Assembly (NCBI GenBank): GCA_014529385.2 | Contig: CM043945.1 | Span: forward strand, 138,969,241 to 139,033,240 | Direction of reading: 5' to 3' | Origin: Adiantum capillus-veneris | Lineage: Eukaryota; Streptophyta; Polypodiopsida; Polypodiales; Pteridaceae | DNA length: 64,000 bases | Shown: piece by piece, positions 24,447-35,906 of the stretch | Layout of the letters: each line of letters opens with the position of its first letter | Numbering within the stretch: position 1 is the first letter of the stretch | Position numbers and translations under genes: made by a program | The notes under the pieces: model-generated | Seen by the model: only the letters and a program-made list of their open reading frames with translations | Told to the model about the DNA's origin: nothing | The model's database searches: none

Positions 24447-25380
24447 TTACATTTCACAAAACTTTGCGCTTAAGAACCTTAGAGGGCTCTGGAATACATG
24501 CAACCAAGTGTGTAAGAATATATGAGAGACTATATATATCAAATGCTTTGGTGAAAGGAAGAGGATTGGTACTGATATTTTCAGGGGTAGTCCATGGATA
24601 GCCTTGCTCAAATTGAGCTCTAGTTTGAGGGGTGAGATTTGGCAGCTTGGGAAATGTTGCCAAAGTGTTTGATGGTGTACTTTGTACCCAATCCGCAATT
24701 CCAGCATACACTCCTCGCCCGCCAAAATGTAGTAGAATATTTCTGGGTCGTGACTATGCATGAATTTCATCTTCTATAGAAGAGCGTTGCAGATCAGCAA
24801 AATGTTGTCTATGAACTGTTGTACAATTCCAAATGTGTGTTGAAACCCTCTAATTGTAGGCTTGCTTCCATCATGATGACATGATTGAATCCACTGCTCA
24901 AGGTGACCTCCATTCCAAAGCTTGAAGATCAACATAGGCCTTTTGCTATAACGAACAAGAACATGTGGCAATATCATGCCACGATGCTAAACAGTAGTAG
25001 CAGTTTCTTCCTTTAGCACAATTTGTAATGTCTGCTTGCTTCCTATCTGGTCCTTGTAGATATTTACCGCATAGCTAGGATCTTTGAAGAGAGGATGGGC
25101 CATTGAAACTCGTTTCACATTTGCAAAATGTCCTTCACCTAATTGGGGTGCTTGCAAGTGAAAGATAGAAAGTTCCCCAAGTAAGTGTAGCACATGAGGA
25201 CATGTAGTATCATCCAGGTGTACAACTAAGGGCTCAGCACCTGAAAAAGGAGGCACATCCTCTTTTGTCATAGGACGTTTTGAAGAGCCTTTGACCTTAT
25301 CCTTGCTCTTCAATTCTGAATGTACCTATGCCACAAGCTGTATTCGCTCTTTGATTCCAGGTTTGGCTTTGATTTTTGTA
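24447..25380 (-). pseudogene. Protein kinase-like gene, decayed, inside the hAT element
   Basis: Read on the minus strand across frame changes, kinase landmarks appear in order. They are a glycine loop LGEGHFANVKRV; YAVNIYKDQ, where the usual VAIK lysine is Asn; a hinge-like RPMLIFKLWNGGHL; a catalytic-loop remnant PRNILLHF; IADWV in place of DFG; and PWTTPENISTN with FTKAFDIYSLSYILTHL (subdomains VIII-IX). The loss of Lys and DFG plus frameshifts and stops show it is dead and perhaps descends from a pseudokinase. It is antisense to the hAT transposase and lies between it and the right-end array, so capture by the transposon is a reasonable inference. Confidence 0.6.
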
Positions 25381-25820
25381 TGAACCATACTCTCAAAGCT
25401 TTTAGTAACCTGGCCTAATAATTTCTTTACTGTGTTATGCATTACTCCATTAGTGCGCAAAGCTGGGTCAAATGACACAAGGAGTGCACTGCATAGTTTC
25501 AACCAAAACTGTTTGACAAGCTCATTATGAAATCATCAAACTTTGCCTATAGTGGATCAAATGCTTGACGCAAAGTATCATTTAAAGATCCATAGAGAGA
25601 CAAACTAGAACATTACAAATGATTTTGCGATGATGACGTGTTAATTTTGTCTCTACCATGACTGAAGCCTAAAAATACATGAAGAAAATATAAGTTAGAC
25701 AAATCTAGAACATATATAAACTTGACATATATGATTGTAAATAGCTCATGGACAATAACGAAAGACCTAAACATTTCATGGAACATAATAACAACCAGTA
25801 ACAAAAGACGTAATCATATA

Positions 25821-26745
25821 CAACTCCTCCCTGCAGTATGACGCGGTGGTCAGCAATAGCCAAAGACAAAAAGAAATGTATAATATTAATCTCCCTAAAG
25901 TGCAACATGCAAGTCAATAGCTGTCAGAGACAAATGGTTAATGGTGGTCTGCAATAGCTAGAGATGAGAAACTATTAAATCCAATCAACCTATAGTGCAA
26001 CGTGATGGTCAGCAGCAGCTGTCAAGATCAAAGGATGTAAAATATCTATCCCCTCCCTGTAGTGTGACACGGTGGTCAACAACAACCAGAGATGAAGAAT
26101 CTATTAAATCCAATCTTCCTGTAGTGCGACATGATGGTCAGTAACAACCAAGAATGATGGATTTAAAGACCCTAAACCCCTCCTTCCAGTGCAACACGCT
26201 GGTCAACAACAATCAGAGACGAGAAATCTATTAAATCCAATCTTCTTGTAGTGCGATGTGATGGTTAGAAACAATAAAAAACAAAGGATTTGACAACCCT
26301 AAACCCCTCCCTGCAGTGCGTTACAGTGATCAACAACAGAGAGAGACAAGGAATCTATTAAATCCAATCTTCTTGCGGTGCAACGTGATGGACAACAACA
26401 GTCAAGAACAAAGAATTTGAAAATCTTAAACTCCTCCTTGCAATGCGACATGGTGGTCAGCAGCAGCTGATAGAGACAAAGAGTCTATTTTATTAAATCT
26501 TATCTTCCAGTAATGCGACGCAATGTTCAACAACAACAACTAGGAAGAAAAGATGTAAGATAGCTAATCTCTCCCTTCAGTGCGACTCGTTGATCAACAA
26601 CAACCAGAGATAGAAAAGCTAGTTGTACAACCTAATCTTCTCCATGCAGTGCGACATGTAGGTTAGTAGCAGTCAAGGACGAAGCGTCTAAAGTATAAAC
26701 CCCCTTGCAGTGTGTCAAGAGGATCAACACAGCCAAGGACGAGTG
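25821..26745. repeat. Dimeric tandem array, about 64-bp units, hAT right end
   Basis: About 14 divergent units share a core like CAGTGCGACATGGTGGTCA followed by ACAACAACCAGAGAC. Two unit types alternate: one ends TCTATTAAATCCAATCTTC, the other AACCCTAAACCCCTCC. Unit starts near 26059, 26123, 26188, 26252 and 26316 give 64-65 bp spacing, hence a dimer of about 128 bp. Confidence 0.85.
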
Positions 26746-26754
26746 TCTAAATGT

Positions 26755-26880
26755 ACAAACAAACACTAAGGTGTGAGAAAAGCTCCACAACAACAGCTCT
26801 AGCAAAAAGAGCTTACAAACTAACACTGAGGTGTGAGCAAAGCTCCACAACAACAGTGCTAGCAAAAAGAACTTGTAATG
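26755..26880. repeat. Two-copy tandem repeat, about 62 bp
   Basis: ACTAAGGTGTGAGAAAAGCT and its near copy ACTGAGGTGTGAGCAAAGCT start adjacent units that both end in GCTAGCAAAAAGA-like sequence. Confidence 0.8.
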
Positions 26881-27139
26881 ATTCACTCTCTCTCTCTCTC
26901 CCCCTCTGTTTGTGTGTGCTCTCTCTCTATCTCTATCAATCATTATCACGACAATTTGTTTGAACTGTCGTCGCTGTGCCTTTTTTAAGAAGGCAAACAA
27001 CATTTTGATCAAAATATTGTTTGACTGAAATAATGTTTATTTGGATATACGCATATAATATAGGTATACGGTGTATAATATCAAAAAATACGTACAATTT
27101 TTGTTATAAGGGAAAAAAAATGCAACTTAGTTTGTGTGT

Positions 27140-27326
27140 ATCTTTGTGTGTGTGTGTGTGTGTGTTCTTTTAATCACTATCTCGCTCTCCCACTACTATG
27201 CTCTACGACACACACAAGAGAATTGAGGGATTGTAAACACAATAACACGCGTCGTGGGACAAGAAAAAGGAACCTGGTCGCGATAATGATTGATAGAGAT
27301 AGAGAGAGAGCACACACAAACAGAGG

Positions 27327-27409
<83 letters not shown>

Positions 27410-27661
27410 AAGGCTTGATTGGAGGTGCTTCTAATAGTGAAGTTAAATATCAAGCACTATTATGCTCTGCGGCGCTCGCGAATGCACATAGTGTTGCTAT
27501 TCTCTTCTAAGCACGTCGTTGGAGTACGTAATGCGAGATTAGCCAGGTTCCTTTTTTTTTGTCCCACAGCGTGCGTCAATGCGTTTGCAATCCATCGATT
27601 AGGTTGCACCCTCCATAGAGCATAGTAATGGGAGAGATAGAGGGAGATAGTGAATAAAAGA

Positions 27662-27695
<34 letters not shown>
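27140..27695. repeat. Large imperfect foldback with GA-rich loop
   Basis: Arms of about 135 bp (27140-27277 and 27543-27695) are inverted copies. Pairs include CACTATCTCGCTCTCCCACT with GGGAGAGATAGAGGGAGATAGTG, and GTGGGACAAGAAAAAGGAACCTGG with CCAGGTTCC...GTCCCAC. The loop holds a long GA run (about 27329-27404). The outer edges are TG and CA microsatellites (27148-27164, 27665-27700). No gene. Confidence 0.8.
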
Positions 27696-27702
<7 letters not shown>

Positions 27703-27786
27703 TAGATAGTTCGAGTATCGACCTCGAAGGTCAAATATGACCAAATGAACATGTCACGTGGTGTGAGTGGAGGTCATAAGTGAATC

Positions 27787-30256
27787 TCAATGCTCAAAAA
27801 TGACTAAAATGAGAGTCGCAATAGAGAGTCCATATCGTTTTTGGGAGAGGAAGGTATGTACTGAGAGATCATGGCTGAATATATGGGGAAAAGAGGACCT
27901 AATGTGGTCAAAAATTGAGCACTCAAGTAGTGTGTGGTACTCACTCTCTCGCACTTGACGAGAGCATAAGGTGCAAAGTCGACGAGACTCCTTTTCAGTG
28001 CCCCAACGTCTTGTCTCGCAGCGTAGAGAATGGGAACTAAGAAGAATGGAGGCAATGGTGCGGATTGCACTCAATGGGATGGGCTCAAGGATGTAGGGAT
28101 GGGTTTGGTTACCGCGTTCAGAGAAGAAGAGAGATTTGTAGTTTGGGGCAATGTGTGTGGTGTAATGGCTGAAGCGAGAACCTCCGGATTTCTCCCAAGC
28201 CATGATACATTGGTGTTGTAAGAAGGCCTCATTAACTTGGGATTCGATCGATGCATCCTTGACCAAGTGACATGTATCCCATCTTCCAAGCCATTTCTTG
28301 ATGTTAAGCATCCACCCCAAACTTAGTATTTTGCTCTTGCATGTCTTTTGGACCTTTTGACTTGCTTCATATGTGATTCTAGGAAGTCAATACAAAGGGC
28401 TAGGTTGTGTCTTAAGCATGTACTCCACAACCCTTTGCATGCCTAAGACCTCAATGGGAAGCGATCCAGAGTCAAGAAGTAAGAGTATGTAGGGTGTTTC
28501 TGTCTTGACTTGCAGAAAGTTTGTGAGAAAACACTTTTGAACATTCTCAAATATTTCCAAGTAGACTTTCCGATGCTACCACCCCACACCTTCACTCCAT
28601 AAAGAAGCACCGGTGTCACCAATGTGTCAAAGAGGTACTTTTTGACAATCCAACACTTGATCTCTCCAGCATTGCACATGTTCTCAAATGCATAATAAGC
28701 CCTCTTTGCGGCTTCCAAGTGGCACATTTCGCTATCCTTCCATGTATGATTGGATGGAACCTCAAGGCCAAGGTACTTGAAGCTATCTAACACTTCAAGT
28801 TGCTCATTGTTGTATACAATGCATGGATTTTTATCATTAAGGGTATTTACAAGCATAACCTTGGTTTTGAATCCATTCACGATCAATCCGCTATGTAGGA
28901 AAAAGCATTCCTAGACACTGATAAGCTTTTGTGCATCTCCTAAGGTATCTGCCAAGAGCACTACATCATCGGCATAAAGCAAAAGCATGATCACCGCATT
29001 TCGGATCTTAACGTCTTCTATGCCTTCTTGTTGCATAAAATCAAGAACCATGCATTCAAATTCATCAAAGAGTAGCCCAAAGAGGGTTGGGGAAAGTGGG
29101 CATCCTTGCTTGACACCAATGGTGCTTGCAACAAATTCTGAAATTCCATCTCCCATACGTAGTCGACATATCACTTTTTGGTAGATGCGAAAGAATGCAT
29201 GCATAAATTCTCTCGGCACTTGAAGGCTTTGCATATGTCTCCAAAGATTTCCTCGCGGGACCATGTCAAAAGCTTTCTTAAAATCCATAAAAGCAACAAT
29301 ACAACTTTTTTCCTTTTAATCGAGACGCTTCCATAAGAACTCAAAGTGTGACAAGGTGATCAATAGTGCTATGATGCTTTCAAAAACTTTCTTGTCCTAG
29401 CGCACATTTGCCCTTCTTTTCAGCCCATTCACTTATCTTCATCTCCATGATACTTCCAAAAGAACCAACCATTATAGTGCGATAGTTGTTCACATTGTTT
29501 ATGTTTCCTCCTTTGTGCAAAGGTTTGATCCAATTTTCCCTCCAATCATGAGGCATGCCATGCTGGAGTGTAAGGTTAAACATAGCACGTATCCAATATC
29601 GTGTTTTCTTACTTATCCATTTAATCATTTCAGCCTTGACACCTTGAAGGTCTCCTGCCTTGCGAGTAGCAAGTTTCTCAAGCTCGCAACATACATCTTC
29701 AATGGTAAAGAAGGGAGGCATAAACGGAAGGGAGCTACAACACTCCATCTTATCAACATTGGGTTTCTCATAGAGGTTCTTGCAATGTGTATACATATCC
29801 TCAAGAGTAAAGTCACCAAAGATCTCAACAAGCTTGCCTTTAGATTTTGCCAAAACTTAACACATGGATGTGCTTTCTCTTGTGCTAAAAGAAGTTGTTT
29901 TTTGACTTCCCACCTTCTCGTCTTTTTTTGAACAAGTTCTTTGTATGTGTGTGAACCTTCCAAGTAATCTTCCTTGTATTTTCTTTCATCCAACCTTAGT
30001 AAGTGTTTTCGGGCTTTACTACATTCCACGTCAAACCATTCCTTCTTGGTGCTACCCTTCTTAGATCTTTTGCAAGACAAGTGTTTCACTGAAAATCATT
30101 CCTTTGCACAAGAGAAAATTACTTCTTTGAAAACTTTCCACTTGCATTATAATGTTGGGCTCTCTTGCTGCTTTGTCATGCTTAACATTTGGTCCACCAT
30201 ATCAGCATATAAAAGTGCTCGTTTGAAGTCTAGATGTAGATACGAATGATTCACAT
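27787..30256 (-). pseudogene. LINE-2 ORF2, linker, reverse transcriptase and C-terminus
   Basis: From 30256 downwards: FKRALLYADMVDQM, a basic linker, MYTHCKNLYE and IKPLHKGGNINNVNNYR (RT start). Then FDMVPRGNLWRHM, GVKQGCPLSPTLFGLLFDE and LLYADDVVLLA, LLYGVKVWGG, and a C-terminal LCTLCSRQVRESEYHTLLEC Cys-His knuckle. Several stops and frame changes are present, so it is inactive. Unlike LINE-1, the RT N-terminal part is retained. Confidence 0.85.
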
Positions 30257-31373
30257 TGTGAGCGGGATGGAAACACACACAATGCCTCTATAATGACCCG
30301 ACACACACTCTTGGGATGATACACACACACATTATGGGGCACCACTCGGATTACACAACTAGCCTGGCCGAGACAGGAAACACACAGACGGAGTGAGAAG
30401 AGAGAGATTTCCCACTTGCCCACTCAACACTCACACATACACACTCACACACACACTCTCTCAATTCAGCTCAAAGGAGGAAAATTTCTGTTGTTTAGAC
30501 TCAATGAAGCTCAAACCAACACCAATGGGGCAAATAGTTTACACAATATTGAGGAAATATACCAGATACAACCACAAAGTTAAGTAGAGGCTTCACTCAC
30601 CCGAGAAGATTACACAGAAAAACAGCAAAAAATCTGTGAGGAATTTGGCAAAATGGACAGTTCCATTGCGTTCGGAATACCCAAAAACCCCAGTCTACAA
30701 TGTCAAAGTGCTCAAATTCGACCTCAGATAGAGCAGTTTAGGGCCAAAAAATGCTCCAAAAACAGCAAAAACACACTTGCGGATGTTCCTCCTCTCTTCT
30801 CCACATTTTTTCTGGTCTTCTCTCTGTTTTTTCATTTCTCACACTTAGCTTTATTAGTTGGGCACCTGTGGCCTTTTAGATGACCTCAAATGGACCCCGA
30901 ACATGCCAAAAACTGACCTCGCAGTGCATAGTTGTCACCTTTTTCATCATCCGCACACCTGGCACTCAGTTTTTCCAAATAATGCATCCCGCAACCACGT
31001 GAAGTGGCCCCAAAAATTGGTCCTCATGATGACCTTTCTGCATAAGTATCACAAGAAAACACCCACGTCGTGTCCATACTTCTCCACGTGCAAGTATTGA
31101 CCCCGTTCGACCTCCTGACACCACTCGATGCCATCTGACGCACCTGCTTACCTCATGTCGTCGGCCCGCGGATAGCTTCCTCGAGAAGTTTTACGTGCTA
31201 CCAACTCCTCCTTATTGTAGAAAAAACATAGTGGTACTAGTAATAGTGAAAATCGATGCACTATGTACACCCTGTCCTACCTGTACACATGTGGACCCCA
31301 CGTAACCACCTGGCTCTGAAAAATGGGCAATTCTTTATTTGATGCACCATGCATGTATATGTACATATGCGCA
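30257..31373 (-). repeat. Ty3-type element 3' LTR
   Basis: 1117 bp, with ends TGTGAGCGGG and TATGCGCA on the plus strand. A matching LTR lies at 34764-35876; over the first 120 bp I count only a handful of differences. Confidence 0.88.
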
Positions 31374-33717
31374 ATCCCTTCCACAGAGACTATGAACCCT
31401 GCCTTCAACAACTTGTCCACCTCTTCTCGCAAGGCTTCCATTTGCTCTTGACCCATCCTTCTTAGCCTTTGCCGCACTGGCTTAGCACCTTCTTTCAGCT
31501 CTATATGCATCTCTTCGCCCTTGAACCCTCTGATCTCTTCATATGAAGTAATGAACAAATTAGGAAAACTAGCCATCATGTGCAAATATATATCCTTCTC
31601 CATAGCTGAGAGGTCTCCACTGATCATTTGTGTCATCAATTCCTGCTTCTTTGACAACTCAACCTTGGTTTGCATCAGCCCTTCAATCACTTCATAAGGC
31701 CCTTCACTTTCATCTTCAACCTCATTCACAAATGCAACTAAACCAAACTCCTGGATTTCTTTGTCCATCAAAAGAAATGCAACATCAGCATCCTCATCAC
31801 TGTTGGTAGTGCTATCACTGTCCTCATCTTCCACCGTGGAAGAGTCTTCATCACTAGACTCATCCTCATCTTCATAAAGCTCCTCTAATCGTTTCCTTGT
31901 GTCCATATTATAAAGCTTCTTGGTACCTGTCTTTCCATAGAGGCTAATCGTACCATGTCGCCAATCTTGAACAGCTCCCACTGCACGTAACCATGGTCTG
32001 CCCAGTATAATAGGATATGCTCCCAACCCTACTGGCATCACATGAAAATCAACCACTGCCTTTGCATCATATGCCTCCACTTCTAAGCTCTTTACAACAC
32101 CCAAGAATTTTACTTTTTGATGGTTTGCCAATCTGATCCAAAAACCTGACACTCCAGCCACTGTGAGACCCATCTTCTCAACGCATGAGTGTGTTATGAC
32201 ACATATTTGGGCTCCGCCATCCACATAACCTTGTCCCAAATTTTTCCTTTTATGCCACACATCTACTATTGGACAAATGTCTAGTAGCTCATCCATTGCC
32301 AACACCTTTACTGAACCTCTCTCTGGCTCTTTCTCCATTGGGTTAACCATCCTCTTCCACTGTCGCTTTAGCTTAGGCACCATCTCTATAAGCTGCCCAA
32401 AAGTAACATCTGCCTTCTTGCTCTTCAGATCCTCCTTCAAGTCATAGCTTAATTACCCATCCCCTAGTGGAAAATCTGAAACATGAAACTTTCGACGAGC
32501 TCTCCTTTTCCTCTTGGCCTTGACATCCTTGCCTTCATGGCTCTTTTCTTTCTTCTTACTAGGACCTGAGGCACTTCTTCCTTCCTTATCCTCTGTGGTC
32601 CTCTTCCCAATAGGCATCACTAATGTATCCTCTAGCTTTGATGCCTTCTCCAAGGTGACTACACTTAGCACTTATGTCTTTCCCTTTTCCTCCTGGGTTA
32701 ATCCACTGGTTCCCTCATCTCCCTTAATTTCGATGCCATAATCATTTGACCTAGTTAATACCTGTCTTGGCAATGGATACATGTCTCCCCCCATCCTTGG
32801 TGGCTTATCACATTGCGGGCTGATGTGGCCCAACTCTCCACAATTATAACATGTGGGCGTCTGCCTCCAAAACCTACCATTGCTTTGTCCAACACCATTC
32901 CTAGGCCTTTCCTCACCTCCTGGCTGATTTGCAAACCTCCCTCGACCTCGATTATTTCCCACTTGACCTAGCATGTTTAGGCTGAGATTCTTCATCAAAT
33001 CTACCACTTGCCTCATGTCTTGCCTTAGCCCATCATCTTGCACCGATCTAGTGACCACTGCTGGCATAACCTAAGTAGTAACAAGAACCACTGGTTCATG
33101 ATGAACCCCTGACATGCGACCTTGTAAAGACTCTATAGGCTGAAATTCAGACCTCATGGGCAAAGACTCCACCCCTAACTGACTCATTTTCCTCAACTTC
33201 CACCTTTTTGTTCCTTGCTACCTCTAGTGCATCTTCATATGTCCTAGGCTTCTTTAGCTCCACTCTCCAACGTATATTCTCCCAAAGACCAACCAAGAAC
33301 CCGTCCTTCTTCAACATGTCAGGCGGGGGTACCTGTGGTGCTAAGGCCTTGCACATCCGCTCCCATGCCAATGAGAACTTACATATGTATGCATCTACTG
33401 GCTCACCTTCCTTTTGCACCAAACCTTGTACTTCTTGCCACACTTTGTCAGGATCTTCTATCTTCACAAACTCCACTTCCAACCCATGCCTTAGATTGTC
33501 CCAACTCAATCTTACAGGTGGATCCGTTGCATGCAACTCCTCTTCAAATGTTTTGGACGAGGCTCGTGCATCACTCTTCAAACAAATTTGGAGAAGACGT
33601 AACATCTGCGCAGGGTCATGAATCTGGTTGCTAATGCAGGCAACCTCCATCTTTTCCAAAAAATCTTCCACATCTTCATCACTTATTCCGTGAAACTCCG
33701 GATAAGAGAAAGCCATG
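31374..33717 (-). pseudogene. Ty3-type gag-protease with truncated RT
   Basis: Gag starts at about 33717 (MAFSYPEFHGISDEDVEDFL) and has a retrotransposon gag domain (GEPVDAYICKFSLAWERM). A stop at 33147 and a frame change follow. Next come a CCHC knuckle (CYNCGELGHISPQC), a Lys/Arg-rich segment with in-frame stops at 32672 and 32453, and a retropepsin (GYVDGGAQICVITHSC, YPIILGRPWLRAVGA). An acidic linker follows, then the first RT residues (RRMGQEQMEALREEVDKLL, KAGFIVSVE). The frame then enters the LTR and ends at 31277. The Asp-Gly-Gly active-site form is normal for plant Ty3-like proteases. Confidence 0.85.
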
Positions 33718-34743
33718 GCTACCCACGTTACAATGCTTTGAGAACCCCTTTGAACACACGTGCAAGAACCCAAAACTTTTGACTACCCAATCCCCAAAAA
33801 CTTCAATGGAGCTCAACTTTAGATAAGGACAAACACATGCAAATCAAATGAGTTTTCATAGTTGATCATCGGAATTACAACAGGCAAAGGACATTCCAAG
33901 ATCTCTCGTAATCTTCTTGGCCCGAACATAAAGACTATGCGCTGCTGGAAAAAAATCTTCCTGGACACATGAACATTTATCTGGATTCTTTGAGTTAAAC
34001 GAAATGGAGTGAATTGAGGGTCATTTTGATCATCCATTAAAGCCAACCATGATGCTCCCAAGAAGGCACACCTGACTTAACCTCTGATTTTGCCAAAATT
34101 TCAGCAGCAAAACAGCATAAATGGCTCAAAAGACCAAAAAATCAGCCATCATAACTTGGAAAAATTTTGGCAGAGTTTTCCCAGAAATAGAGCAGTAGGA
34201 ACCCAAAATATAGACTGTATATGTATGCATAAACTGTCAACAATAGAACCCGAGCATCAAGTAGGACTCACTAGTACATAGCCTATGGCGAGCTCACAAA
34301 AAGGGTGCTCCACATACCTGTATCACCGAAAGGATCTCCACATTTGAGAATCCCCCAGCTCAATAAAAACCTCACGCTATCGACCCTCACACGAAGGCTA
34401 ATGCAAATCACGTATAGTCAAGTCTCAGACATGACTATCTTCCAGACCAAGTCTCAGAAATGGCTGGGACTGCCAAATACAACCAAGTATGGCTCCAAAA
34501 ATGCGTACAATGGCAGTTTCCACAAGTAACATACAATCCAGCAGACAATGCGCTCAAATAGGCGCCAAGTGATGCATACCCACAACAACTGCAAGTGACA
34601 TCACTGCTCTACCTGTACTAGTGTGAATCACCTGTACCTGTACTTGTCCCTATAACCTGTAACCTGCAACCTGTAATCTGTAACCTGTAACCTCGAATCT
34701 CGAAGCTCGAAGCTCGAAGCAGAAGGTACTTGAAGAAGATCCT
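33718..34743 (-). other. Ty3-type element 5' leader
   Basis: This is untranslated internal sequence between PBS and gag. Short tandem repeats of CTGTAAC-like and TCGAAGC-like units lie at about 34620-34725. No gene seen. Confidence 0.6.
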
Positions 34744-34757
34744 CCGTGGGGGCGCCA
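34744..34757 (-). promoter_or_regulatory. Ty3-type element primer binding site
   Basis: The minus strand reads TGGCGCCCCCACGG six bases inside the 5' LTR edge. TGGCGCC-type primer sites are common in plant Ty3-like elements. The exact tRNA is uncertain. Confidence 0.75.
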
Positions 34758-34763
34758 AAAGAA

Positions 34764-35876
34764 TGTGAGCGGAATGGAAACACACACAACGCCTCTATAA
34801 TGACCCGACACACACTCTTGGGATGATACACACACATTATGGGGCACCACTCGGCTTACAAAACCAGCCTGGCCGAGACAGGAAACACACAGACGGAGTG
34901 AGAAGAGAGAGATTGCCCACTTGCCCACTCAACACTCACACATACACACTCACACACTCTCTCTCAATTCAGCTCAAAGGAGGCAAATTGCTGTTGTTTA
35001 GACTCAATGAAGCTCAACCCAACACCAATGGGGCAAATAGTGTACACAGTATTGAGGAAATATACCAGATACAACCACAAAGTTAAGTAGAGGCTTCACT
35101 CACCGGAGAAGATTACACAGAAAAATAGCAGAAAATTTGTGAGGAATTTGGCAAAATGGACAGCTCCATTGCGTTTGGAACGCCCAAAAACCCCAGTCTA
35201 CAATGTCAAAGTGCTTAAATCCGACCTCGGATGAGCAGTTTAGGGCCAAAAAATGCTCCAAAAACAGCAAAAACACACTTGCGGCTGTTCCTTCTCTCTT
35301 CTCCATGTTTTTTTCTGGTCTTCTCTCTGTTTTTTCAGTTCCGACACTTAGCTTTATTAGTTGGGCACCCGTGGCCTTTTAGATGACCTCAAACGGACCC
35401 CGAACAGGCCAAAAACTGACTTCGCAGTGCATAGTTGTCACCTTTTTCATCATCCGCACATCTGGCACTCAGTTTTTCCAAATAATGCATCCTGCAACCA
35501 CGTGAAGTGGCCCCAAAAAGTGGTCCTCATGATGACCTTTCTGCATAAGTATCACAAGAAAACACCCACGTCGTGTCCATACTTCTCCGCGTGCAAGTAT
35601 TGACCCCATTCGACGTCCTGACACCACTCGATGCCATCTGATGCACCTGCTGACCTCATGTCGTCGGCTCGCGGATAGCTTCCTCGAGAATTTTTACGCG
35701 CTACCAACTCCTCCTTATTGTAGAAAAAACACAATGGTACTGGTAATAGTGAAAATCGATGCACTAAGTACACCGTGTCCTACCTGTACACATGTGGGTC
35801 CCACGTAACCACCTGGCTCTGAAAAATGGGCAATTCTTTATTTGATGCACCATGCATGTATATGTACATATGTACA
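34764..35876 (-). repeat. Ty3-type element 5' LTR
   Basis: 1113 bp, the partner of 30257-31373, ending TATGTACA on the plus strand. LINE sequence resumes 30 bp further on, at 35907. Confidence 0.88.
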
Positions 35877-35906
35877 ATCCCTTGCTCCAAAAAACTCCTG
35901 ACAAAG

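Larger units (their letters stand above)
19458..27130 (+). mobile_element. Candidate 7.7 kb composite hAT transposon
   Basis: The left end CTAAGTTGCATT (19458) and right end AATGCAACTTAG (27119-27130) are exact inverse complements. Inside them, degraded inverted homology continues for about 100-150 bp (TGTACGTAT, TATTATAC and CTATATT blocks; then ATTTCAGTCAAA-like and GATCAAAAT blocks near 19590-19660 and 27000-27050). Flanks give an 8-bp near-duplication, TCTGTGTG (19450-19457) and TTTGTGTG (27131-27138), the length used by hAT elements, although both lie in simple sequence. It encloses a BED/DUF659 transposase remnant, repeat arrays near both ends, a kinase pseudogene and a nested MITE. The boundaries are inferred, not proven. 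Confidence 0.55.
30257..35876 (-). mobile_element. Ty3-type LTR retrotransposon lacking most of pol
   Basis: Two LTRs of about 1.1 kb (30257-31373 and 34764-35876), both beginning TGTGAGCGG on the plus strand, bound a 3.4 kb internal region coding on the minus strand. The PBS adjoins the 5' LTR at 34744-34757 and a purine-rich GGAAGGGAT adjoins the 3' LTR. The internal part encodes gag and protease, then stops just inside RT; RT core, RNase H and integrase are absent. The element lies in LINE-2, but no clean target duplication is seen. The right edge carries 30 unexplained bases (35877-35906), so the insertion site was rearranged. Confidence 0.85.

Noticed and set aside
25821-26745. CRISPR-like array
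   Set aside because: Units are contiguous and divergent, with no identical repeats separated by unique spacers; the context is a plant transposon.
26632-27012. Several 60-130-codon frames over the GA/CA microsatellites (also at 19156-19582, 27136-27510, 39756-39938, 50039-50509, 51584-51937, 52582-52883)
   Set aside because: They encode Ser/Leu, Glu/Arg or Val/Cys dipeptide runs forced by dinucleotide repeats; no family features.
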